A stretch of DNA of 64,000 bases from Agapanthus africanus. Taxonomy: Eukaryota; Streptophyta; Magnoliopsida; Asparagales; Amaryllidaceae. The translations under genes were made by a program, and so were the position numbers. The notes under the pieces are model-generated. The model was not told the DNA's origin and made no database searches. It saw only the letters and a list, made by a program, of their open reading frames with translations. The stretch is from NCBI GenBank assembly GCA_030015575.1, contig CM057346.1:561292315-561356314 (forward strand), given 5' to 3'. Below, one piece after another: positions 10,600-19,483 of this stretch (the stretch's first letter is position 1; the number at the start of each line of letters is the position of its first letter).

Positions 10600-11145
10600 T
10601 CTTTTAGGAATTAAATCCTTCATAGGGTTAAACCCTAGCTATAACTTCAGAGGAATTAAATTCCTACTTTCTTTTTGAAGAATTATATTCTTAGATGGAG
10701 TTAAACCCCGGCTTTTCTTCTGTAGGAATTAAATTCCTGATGTATGTGAAGAACTGAATTCTATCCTAAGGTTAAACCCTAATTTCTTCTTTCTTGAGGG
10801 AATTAAATTCCTGTTATTTTGACAGAATTAAGTTCTTAACTAGGGTTAAACCCTGGTTCTATTCATTTTGAAGGAATTAAATTCCTATAACATAGGGTTA
10901 AACCCTAATTTTATTTCAAAGGAATTAAATTCCTATAATTCTGTGAGAATTAAATTCTCAAACTTCCATTCCCTCTCTATGCTTTGGATCTGCATAGCAG
11001 GATCTCAACCCAATGAGAATTAAATTCTCAATTCATGGGGAGATGTGCACTCTGCAGATCCTCTACTAAAGAGAGAACTAAGTTCTTCTTTTTAATATAA
11101 GAGTTAAACTCTTTGAGAATTAAATTCTCTATTTAAAAGCCTCTC
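10600..11145. repeat. Palindrome field 2: arms change, centre TTAAA stays
   Basis: A run of interleaved palindromes with different arms around the same centre: GGAATTAAATTCC (about ten copies), GGGTTAAACCC (about six), GAGAATTAAATTCTC (about four), GAGTTAAACTC and AGAACTAAGTTCT. A change in one arm is matched by the complementary change in the other. Confidence 0.85.
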
Positions 11146-11259
11146 CTTTCTTACCTAAGGTTTTCTTTTGCAGAAGATCAAATTCTTCCAAAGTCTCGAG
11201 GCTCTGTATGTCTCTGTCTCTCTATATATCTCTCTTTTTTTTGTATATCTCTTGGCTCC

Positions 11260-11267
11260 TATTTATA
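11260..11267 (-). promoter_or_regulatory. Candidate TATA box of the Tat LTR
   Basis: The minus strand reads TATAAATA inside the palindrome CTCCTATAAATAGGAG. The orientation fits transcription toward gag (about 2 kb away). CT-rich sequence (CTCTGTCTCTCTATATATC) follows downstream, as in many LTR start regions. Confidence 0.5.
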
Positions 11268-11584
11268 GGAGAAGGAGCATAATCAATTAGTTTTAGTGAA
11301 TTTTTCATTGAGAGATTTGATTTGCATTCATCATTCATCTGGACCTTTGGATTATTAGGGAATTTTATTCACCATTGGATTTCAAATCCAAAGATATTCC
11401 TTTGTTATTTCGGTTAGATTTTAAGGGGAAATCTTTCCAAGTTCAAGATTTTTCCATAAATAGGTGATATTTAATCACTTTTAGATTTTTAATCCAACGG
11501 TTCCAAATAATTCTTTTCCACTTTGGAAAGACTTGAGAGATCTTTTCACAGAATTTAACTCTGTCATAAAAATAAGGCTCTTGA

Positions 11585-11905
11585 AGCCGGTCACGTGTGG
11601 CCACGTGACCGTTGGTCATGTGTGCACACGTGATCGTTGGTCACATGTGCGCACGTGACCCCTGGTCACGTGTAGGCACGTGACCCTCCCTGGAATGGGC
11701 TTCCCTTCCTTCTGCGCTCTGTTCTTTGCCGCTACTTAGTCATCACGTGCCAACACGTGACCACTGGTCACGTGTGCACATGTGATGCCTTTTCTAGAGC
11801 TTTTTTCTTGATTTACTCAGGGAACGAATGTGCCTTGTGCCGCCACTTTTACATGTCACGTGTCAACACGTGCCCGCTGGTCACGTGCTAGCACGTGATG
11901 CCTCC
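11585..11905. repeat. Array of face-to-face double G-boxes upstream of the LTR TATA box
   Basis: About eight units of the form GGTCACGTG-n4-CACGTGACC, for example 11590-11611 and 11664-11685, some with one decayed half (CATGTG, CACATG). The 4-base spacer varies (TGGC, TGCA, TAGG, CAAC, CTAG). They lie 320-640 bases upstream of the TATA box in the direction of LTR transcription, where U3 enhancers are expected. Confidence 0.75.
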
Positions 11906-12013
11906 TCCGTAGGTTTTCCTGATTTTAAATCAGGAAACAAGCGCGGGGTTTGTCCCGGGGTCCATCGAATTTTTGATAAACGTTCGACCGTGCATGAGTA
12001 TGCCATAACCTAG

Positions 12014-12199
12014 ACGCGGGCGGATGCAGCTGCCGCGTCGCAGGAGGAGATCCATCGGCTCCGCGAGCAAGTGGAGCAGCAGCATCAGACGCAGCAAGAG
12101 CTTCAAGAGACGCAGTACAAGCTGCGGGAGCTTAAGTCGGAAATCCAAGACATAAGTCAGTCGCACGCCGATTCCTTCCAGCACGCCACACAGAATGAG
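12014..12199 (+). pseudogene. Exon remnant of an older gene, split by the composite CACTA
   Basis: GC-rich, codon-like sequence after a possible acceptor (CCTAG at 12009-12013). It is open in one frame to 12199 and encodes a charged, glutamine-rich coiled coil (HRLREQVEQQH, YKLRELKSEIQD). The frame runs to the GAG at 12197-12199. Skipping the element, it continues in the same frame from 24672 for 19 codons (SSAFFRPRDDRG...) to a TAG at 24729-24731. The codon usage and the nearby CACTA end at 25456 suggest the last exon of an accessory gene of an older CACTA element. The product is not recognised. Confidence 0.6.
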
Positions 12200-12400
12200 C
12201 ACTACTATAATAAGGGGTTGCCCCTACGGCTACAGGAATCCGTAGGGGCAACTTTTTATTGCCCCTACGGATTAATCCGTAGGTCCCCATGATTGTCCCT
12301 ACGGTGCCCTAAGTTTTAATTTAAAAATATTAAATCGTAATTTGTTGTTTGGCTCTACGGTGCCGCAAACAAATGACATACGGTTAAGTCCGTAGGGGCA
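12200..12400 (+). repeat. Left terminal and subterminal repeats of copy A
   Basis: The terminal CACTA motif is followed by GTTGCCCCTACGG, CCGTAGGGGCAAC, GCCCCTACGG and ATTAATCCGTAGG. The imperfect palindrome CCTACGGATTAATCCGTAGG is the recurring subterminal unit. In CACTA elements such units bind the element's own DNA-binding protein. Confidence 0.85.
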
Positions 12401-12454
12401 TATATATGGGTTATTGATAAAAAAAAGGAACAGAAAAGCCCTCTTCGTTCCTAA

Positions 12455-12586
12455 AATTTCTCTCTCTCACTCTCCCCCGCGCGCACGCCTCTCGTCGCCC
12501 TCGATCCCGCGCCTCGTCGCCACCGACCTCCGCCGCGGCCCGCCACTGCCCTCAATCGTTCCCATCATCTCCACCGCCCGCTATAG
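12455..12586 (+). other. GC-rich leader exon of copy A with a splice donor
   Basis: A sharply GC-rich block (CGCGCGCACGCC..., CCGCCGCGG) ends in CTATAG|GTTAGT at 12586/12587. Copy B has the counterpart on the minus strand: a GC-rich block 24264 to about 24370 with CGGCGGTGGCGA repeats, ending in CAG|GTGAGT at 24264. It is probably the 5' untranslated first exon of the element's transcript. Confidence 0.5.
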
Positions 12587-12609
12587 GTTAGTAATGCTTT
12601 TATTTTTAA

Positions 12610-13195
12610 TTTTGATGATGTTAGGGATAGGGTTCAGGGTTCGAGTAGGGGTGAGGGTTAGGGTTAGACATCGGGTTCAGTTTAGGGTAGGGTTAGGGTT
12701 AGGGTTAGGGTTAGGGTTCGATTGGGGTTAGGGTTGGGGTTAGGGTTGGGGTTAGGGTTAAGGTTCGATTGCGGTTGGGGTTGGGGTTAGGGTTAGGGCT
12801 AATTAGTTGGAGTTAGGGTTTTGGGTTAATTTGGGTTAATTAGAGGGTAGGGTTAATTTGGTTAATTAGTGATAATTTAAAAGGGTTAGGGTGTTGATTA
12901 GGGTTAATTAGGTTAATTTAGGTAAATTGGGTTAAGTTTGGATTGATTAGGGTAAATTGGGTAAATTGGGTTAATTTGGGTTAACTAATGATAATTTGAA
13001 AGGGTTAGGGTGTTGATTAGGGTTAATTAGGTTAATTTGGGTAAATTGGGTTAAGTTTGGGTTGATTAGGGTTAATTAGGTTAATTTGGGTAAATTAGGT
13101 TAAGTTTTGGTTAATTAGGGATAATTTGTGTTTGGGTAACGATTATGGTTAATTGTGGTTAATTAGGTTAATTTGGGTTATTTAGGGTTAGGGTT
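12610..13195 (+). repeat. TTAGGG-like degenerate repeat in the first intron of copy A
   Basis: Runs of GGGTTA/GGGGTT (densest at 12640-12800) decay into GGGTTAATTAGGTTAATTT. The counterpart in copy B is at 23955-24205 (CCCTAACCCTAACCC and CCCCAGCCCCAGCCC). The shared position in both copies shows it belongs to the transposon. Confidence 0.8.
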
Positions 13196-13339
13196 TAGAG
13201 TGCACTAGTTCATTGCAGTAGAATACTCGATGATAACGTAAACATACAAGTTTACCGTAAACGCAAGAAAAATTTACCCTAAATTTGAAATTTCGAACCC
13301 TTAATAACGAAACGTAAACGTAAAACCTATTCATGTTAA

Positions 13340-14530
13340 ATGTTCAAGTTAAAACCAATATATGATACTCGATGATAATATGAAACTTTCATATTCTCAT
13401 CGATACTCATATATGAAACTCAAAGCGCCACTTAATCCCCGTCTATCGGTTAACATACATTCGATATTCGTCGTGACATAGAACTATACGAAGGTTGTTA
13501 AATATCGGACGGTATAGCTCGGTACTAACAACCGTCGTGTAGTTTATGTGACAAGAATATTCGATTGTACGATAACCGATAGATTTGTCCCGTGTGGACA
13601 AGTTAGGAATGTATAAAGCAAACACCTGCATTCACTTGTGTTTTCATCCGTTTCGAGATATTTCGTCGGTACTTTTTCGCTGGTTCTCCGTATACAAAGA
13701 TAGATTAGATGTTCATTTCAACGTTATTTCATAGCTTTGAAATAATTATCTATTTTATTACAGTGTACTCGGAGAACAGCGGGGAGGTGCTGTCGAAATT
13801 TACTCAAAATGGTTGAAAGCACAAACGAATGGGTGTCTGCTCTATATATTCTTAATGGGATAGAAGTCTTACCCACGACAGTCGAAACACACACATACAA
13901 CACGAATAAACAACAAACGCATCATTAAAGAGTGATTCAAGATGTTCAAGTTAAAACCAATATATGATACTTGATGATAATATGAAACTTTCATATTCTC
14001 ATCGATACTCATATATGAAACTCAAAGCGCCACTTAGTCCCCATCTATCGGTTAACATATGTTCGATATTCTTCGTGACATAAAACTATACGAAGGTTGT
14101 TAAATATCGGACGGTATAGCTCGGTACTAACAACCGTCGTGTAGTCTATATGACGAGAAGATTCAATCGTATGATAACCGATAGATTTGTCCCGTGTGGA
14201 CAAGTTAGGAATGTATAAAGCAAACACCTGCATTCATTTATGTTTTCATCCGTTTCGAGATATTTCGTCGGTGCTTTTCCGCTGGTTCTCCATGTACAAA
14301 GATAGATTAGATGTTCATTTCAACGTTATTTCACGGTTTTGAAATGATTATCTATTCTATTACAGTGTACTCAGAGAATAGCGGGGAGGTGCTGCCGAAA
14401 TTTACTCGAAACGGTTGAAAGCACAAGCGAATAGGTGTCTGCTCTATACATTCTTAATGGGATAGAAGCCTTACCCCCGACAGCCCAAACACACACATAC
14501 AACACAAATACACAACAAACGCACACACAG
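13340..14530 (+). repeat. Two-copy tandem duplication, period 602 bp (copy A intron)
   Basis: The unit begins TGTTCAAGTTAAAACCAAT at 13340 and again at 13942. Shared landmarks are GCGCCACTTA, TATCGGTTAACATA, GTCCCGTGTGGACAAGTTAG and the TTCTCCGTATACAAAGATAG/TGTACTCGGAGAA pair. Small open frames inside are not supported as genes. Confidence 0.85.
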
Positions 14531-14773
14531 CACATACACACTAACAACTCTACATTTAAGCGAAATCATAAATTGAAACACACATATATAGAATACAACT
14601 CATACATGGGTATCCTCAAATCTAACTTTGATTATCGATAATTTATTCTTTTCAACGACAAATGCACACACAAAGCATATACACGGATTTTCTCCTTTGT
14701 CAGTAACCATCCCGTTCTTAGATTTCTAAATTTAGTCATCATAAGCTACAATTTATATATTATACAGTCTAAC

Positions 14774-16431
14774 ATGGTGCATGAGTACGTCAGAGTTATA
14801 GACTGGATACATGTGGACTGGCAACAACGTATGCAACCTAAATTTTTCGCAGGAGTTGCTGCTTTTATTGAATTTGCACGCGCACATAATAAGATCGTGG
14901 TAGAGAAGATTCTCTGCCCGTGCGATAGATGTGGGAATAAGTACTGGCACAAGGTAGAATTTGCAGAGCTTCATATCGTTAAACGTGGTTTTATTAGACT
15001 TTATACAACTTGGCTATATCACGGGGAAGGAGAAGAACACGGTAATGCGGCAGAAGAAGAATGAGTAAACGATAATGCTGCAGAAGAAGAAGGAGAAGAC
15101 GGTAACGCGGCAGAAGAAGAAGACGGTAATTTGTTTCCATCAGAAGAAATGGAGGATATGGTAGAGGCTGCCCTAGGTGAATCTATTCGTACCGAAGATG
15201 ACATTCCTTCCGGTCAAGGACCGCGTGCGGATAAGTATGAAAATTTCATGAATGATGCTAGAAAACCAATTTATGAGAATGCAAAATATTCCACCCTCTT
15301 ATGGTCCGTCCAACTTTTTCAGATTAAGTGTCTAAATGGATAGAGAAATAAGTCATTCACAATACTTCTTTCGTTCTTGAAAGATTCTATACCCCCGGGA
15401 AATAACGTGCCCGACAGCTTGTACGGAGCCCAGAAGATGATGTCTGATTTGGGTCTGAAGTGTAAGAAGATTCATGCATGTCCTAAAAATTGCGTGTTGT
15501 ACCGGAAAGAGAATTCAGATTTGAAAGAGTGTCCAACATGCGGAGAGGCTAGGTATAAACCGAAAGATTCTGATAAGAAGCCCGATATACCTGTCAAGAT
15601 AGCACGATACTTTCCCATAACACAGAGGCTGCAGAAGCTATTTAGGTGTAAGAAAACATCCGAGGCAATGATTTTGCATCACCGTGCTCCTCCAAGTAAA
15701 GATGGAAAAATGAGTCATCGAAGAGATTCACCGGCATGGAAGGATTTCGATAAGAGGCATGCAATATTCAGTAGCGATCCTCGCAATGTCAGGCTCGGAC
15801 TGGCTAGTGATGGCTTCTGCCCATTCAACTATATGGCTGGAAGCCACAGCACATAGCCCGTTGTAATGATAGTTTATAATCTGTCGTCTTGGTTGGCTAT
15901 GGACCAATCATACTTTATGATGCCTCTTCTTATCGACGGACCAAACTTACCGGGGAACAATATCGACGTCTATCTTCGACCTCTAATCGAGGAGTTAAAA
16001 TCTCTATTCATTGATAGTGTAGAGGCTTACGATGCAAACACAAATACAACCTTCATACTGCGTGCGGCTTTAATGTGGACAATTAATAACTTTCCTGCGT
16101 ATGGAATGCTATCAGGTTAATCCGTACATGGTCACAAAGCATGTCCTCATTGCCATCAATATACAACATCGAAATTCTTGAATTTTAGCAGGAAGGTTTG
16201 TTATTGCGGCCATCGACGTTTCTTGCCTCTAGACCACCCCTATAGGTTAGACGATATTCACTTTGATGGTCATCAGGAGCTTCTTGGACCTCCAGCCCTA
16301 TTGTCCGGAGAGGACGTGACTGCTCAATGGGATGGTTACGATAATGTGACCTTCGGGATAGATCCGACAAAATAGGTCAAACCACCATTCTGGAACAAGT
16401 TAAGCATTTTCTTCGAGCTTCCGTACTGGTC
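14774..16431 (+). pseudogene. CACTA transposase (TNP2/TNPD type), truncated, five stops
   Basis: The enzyme would cut and join the element's ends. Residues 1-90 are the transposase-associated domain (FIEFARAHNKI, LCPCDRCGN, GFIRLYTTWLYHGE). An acidic linker repeats NAAEEE, and the TNP2 domain begins near 15250 (NAKYSTLLWSVQLFQIK, CPTCGEARYKP, IARYFPITQRLQKLF, YNLSSWLAMDQSYF, GNNIDVYLRPLIEELK, CGHRRFLPLDHPYR). All pieces stay in one frame and are interrupted only by stops at 15062, 15341, 15854, 16118 and 16373. At about 16431, after FFELPYW, the homology stops and gene 2 sequence begins, so the C-terminal half including part of the catalytic domain is deleted. Non-functional. Copy B has no transposase. 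Confidence 0.85.
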
Positions 16432-17962
16432 AAGAACATGCAATCGAAGGTCCGATACAATAGGAATGAGCTGAAGATCGACTGCTATTCCCTGTGGATG
16501 GCAACCCCCGAGGTAGAGAGAGCGGCCCTCCTACATACTCCGGCCTTTGCGAGAGTCGGCGTAGATACATGTCCTCTATTGTGCCAATATTTCGACTCTC
16601 ATCGCAAACAGGTATGTATTTTAAATGTAATTCATTGTTTAGTATATAATTTATTTTTTGTGTTGCTTAATTAGAAAACTAAATCTGAATGTGTTGTGCA
16701 GAAACAGGCGAATCAAAATAAAGAGAATAGGAAGTCGGCGAAGAGGGGTCGCCCCACTTATACAGGTGGCTCGAGGAATATTACTCGTGCCATGGAGTTA
16801 TCGGTAAATTACAATAGACCTACTGTGATATAATGTAATATTAAGAGTTATTTTCCAATATATGTAAATTTTTGGTGAATTGCAGAGAGCTCAGACCCTG
16901 GCGCAGGGTGGTACACCGAGCGTGCTGTCCGCGTATCTTGCCATCCACGGCACCTCGACAGATCTTGGCACGGGCGACCTTCGATACCCCGACACCGCTA
17001 CCCAGGAGTATTGCGTAAGTGTTAATATTTATTCAACCCCTATTTGAAATTTTTGTTTTGAAAGGTTCAAATTTAAATGATATACTTATATTTTACTGGT
17101 TAATGTGGGTGTAGGAGCGAGTGATTGAGCAGGTGGAGGTATCGGGGATCGATTTTACTGGACAGAACAATCCGATATTGCTGACCCCAGTCCTAGACGC
17201 CGCACACGGAAGGCACCACGGAGGTTGGGAGAGAGGCCGGAGACTAGGTCCTAGCAGGGCCCATATGAGGTTAGACTCCACTTCGGCGGTTACTTCCTCT
17301 ATCTCCCGTGAGCGACGTTTCGAGCAAGAACTGGACACCTTGAAGGCCACCGTCCAGGAGTTGAAGGAGATGTTGGTATGTATACTACTTAATAGTAAAA
17401 TATTATGTCATATTATAGATAGCAACATATCCAATATTAGTACGTAGCCTGAGCTTATTTGGTTGTAGACTTAGCTTTGATTAATCATACATACATAGAA
17501 CTGTCTAATTAAAATAAACTACGGTTTTCCAAACTAGATATCCAAACGAGGCCAAAGTCCCTAAGTATACATAGATTGGGGTTTCGCAATAACCTGATAA
17601 TGATACGAATTCGACTAATTCACAGTTCTTACTCGTTTATTACACACAAAACTGAACAAACGCGACAGGGTACTTCGGCTGAGCCTCCACATGCATCTCT
17701 TTCGGCTGCAGCTCCGCAAGTCACTACCTCGGCTGTGGTTGCGCAGACCACTCCTATAGCTCCACAGCCCGCTCAGACTCCCGCAGCTGCGGCTTCGCAA
17801 GCCATTATCTCAGCTGCGGTTACGCAGACCACTCCTACAGCTTCACGGCCCACTCAAACTCCCGCACACTCCGCATTGCTCGAGATGTTGACTCAGAGTA
17901 TATCCGAGGAGCAGGTGCGCCAGATTACGGCGTTTATCAGAGGTGGAGCTGGATCGAGCTAG
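16432..17962 (+). pseudogene. CACTA accessory gene 2 (3' part), copy A
   Basis: Five exons match copy B exons 4-8: 16432-16611, 16702-16803, 16886-17014, 17115-17375 and 17660-17962. The middle three have exactly the same lengths as in copy B (102, 129, 261). Readable parts are KVRYNRNELK, ESHRKQ-type ends, KSAKRGRPTYTGGSRN, PSVLSAYLAIHGTSTD and a coiled coil (QELDTLKATVQELKEML). An Ala/Pro/Thr/Gln-rich tail ends in GGAGSS and TAG at 17960-17962. The last acceptor is damaged: the base pair before ACGCGACAGG is AA where copy B has AG. The 5' exons are lost in the deletion that joined this gene to the transposase. The family resembles plant Ptta/En/Spm accessory proteins; function unknown. Confidence 0.75.
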
Positions 17963-18239
17963 GGTAGATTTTTGATTCTTATATTTTAAACATGTATTTA
18001 CTTATATGATACATATTGTATATATTTTGGACGATATTGATATTGGTAGTGTTTGCGTGTTCATATTGATTTATATTGATATCGTATTCTACTTGTTGAT
18101 TTCTTTTATATATTATGCGTGAGATGTTGATTATGAATACTGCGGTATATATTCTGTGTTGATTACTTTTATATATGATGTATATATTATTGTGCACAGG
18201 GCGAGCAAAAAACAGGCAGCCTTTTTTTATAAAATAAAC

Positions 18240-19235
18240 CTGATAATATGTCCCTATGGATTAATCCGTAGGGCCAACGTTTGCACCTACCGTTTAATCC
18301 GTAGGGTGAAACGTAGCCCCTACGGATATATCCGTAGGGGAAAAATATCAGGCTGCCTAATACAAGCTATCAGGCTACCTGATATTTTGCCCCTACACAT
18401 ATGGCCCTACGCATTGAGCCGTAGAGGCATATATTTGTCCCTACGGAGCTATCCGGAGGGGCAACTATTTTATTTTATAAACCGATAAATTTAATAAATT
18501 TTGTGTCCCTACGGTATAATCCGTAGGGACAGATGGACCTATGCATTAAACCGTAGGGATAATTATTTAACCGTAGGGGCATGTTGAGAGCTAAGACTTG
18601 CACCTGCGGCGTGTGCACCTACGGCATATTTTCGTGTCCCTACAAATATAGCCGTAGGGGCAGTGGTTTGCTCCTACGGATTTATCTGTAGGGGAAAACC
18701 CTCACTACTACAAATAAGGGTTGCCCCTACGGATTTATCCGTAGGGGCAACCCACTGCCCCTACGGATATATGCGTAGGGGAGAAAAAATACCCCGTAGG
18801 TGCAAAGGCCGCAGGTGCAAGTTGAGGCCCTGGACTTGCCCCTACGGGCAAATTCTTGCCCCTACGGATTTATGTATAGGTCCTGTTGCCCCTACGGATT
18901 AATCCGTAGGGTATAAGATTTTATATTATTTACGGTTTTTTTTAATATATTACATGTACCTACAGATATAACCGTAGGTTCATGTACTACCCCCTACGGA
19001 TATATGCGTAGGTACTTTTCCGTAGGGGCAAAATATCAGGATTCCTGATATTTAGCCCCTACGGATAACGCCGTAGGGGAGAGGCAGTGGCCTTTACGGA
19101 TATGTCCGTAGGGGCACTCCCAACCCCCTGGCACTGAGATCAGGGGGGAAATATCAGTTACTGCTGATATTTGGCCCCTACGGATATATCCGTAGGGGCA
19201 ACATATATACCTACAGATTAATCCGTAGGTACATA
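18240..19235. repeat. Internal 1 kb cluster of CCCTACGG...CCGTAGGG palindromes
   Basis: About 20 units, perfect or decayed, of CCCCTACGGATTAATCCGTA or CCTACGGATATATCCGTAGG. This is the subterminal DNA of copy A's right end (18240-18710) fused to that of copy B's left end (18711-19235). The complete terminus CACTACTACAAATAAGGG is at 18711. Plus-strand frames reading CPYGLIRR are produced by the repeat. Confidence 0.85.
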
Positions 19236-19483
19236 TTGTCTGTATTTTTTTTTTTAAATGGGCTGCTTGATTTTTTCCCGCCCTGTGCACAATAATATAT
19301 ACATCAATCAAATCATATATTGCAGTATTCATAATCACATCTCACGCATATAATATACAAAAGAAACCCAAAAACTGAATATGATATAAATACAAACCAA
19401 TATCAATATCGTTTCAAAATGTAGTACAATGTGTATGATATAAATAAATACATGTTTCAAAAAATAAGAACCAAAAAGCTACC

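Larger units (their letters stand above)
1..11960 (-). mobile_element. Degenerate Ty3/gypsy LTR retrotransposon, Tat lineage (3' LTR off window)
   Basis: A minus-strand element. Reading right to left it has an LTR/leader region (about 11960-9253), gag (9252 to about 6800), protease (PR), reverse transcriptase (RT), RT-linked RNase H, a second RNase H, integrase (ends at 1121) and a repeat-rich 3' untranslated stretch that runs off the left edge. A second RNase H after the first (YFDGASS and NNEAEYEAL motifs) and long, repeat-rich untranslated ends are traits of the Tat/Ogre group. The reading frame is broken by at least five stops (1390, 2659, 5045, 8728, 8980) and three frame changes (near 1290, 3480 and 6800), so the copy is dead. 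The right boundary is inferred from where coding-like CACTA sequence starts (about 12010); no target duplication could be identified because the left end is missing. Confidence 0.85.
9721..11960 (-). repeat. Probable Tat 5' LTR (boundaries unresolved)
   Basis: About 2.2 kb of non-coding DNA between the gag leader and the CACTA exon. It has a plausible minus-strand TATA box (11260-11267). Upstream of that, at higher coordinates, are paired G-boxes as a U3 region would have; downstream are the palindrome fields of an R/U5 region. A weak primer-site candidate on the minus strand is TTGGCGTTGTAATTCC at about 9759-9774. The partner LTR is off the left edge, so the call rests on position and promoter signals only. 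Confidence 0.45.

Noticed and set aside
12610-12800. Interstitial telomere
   Set aside because: The repeat is degenerate TTAGGG rather than TTTAGGG, and an inverted counterpart lies in copy B; it belongs to the CACTA intron.
18156-19338. Open frames reading CPYGLIRR on both strands
   Set aside because: They are translations of the CCCTACGG palindromes.
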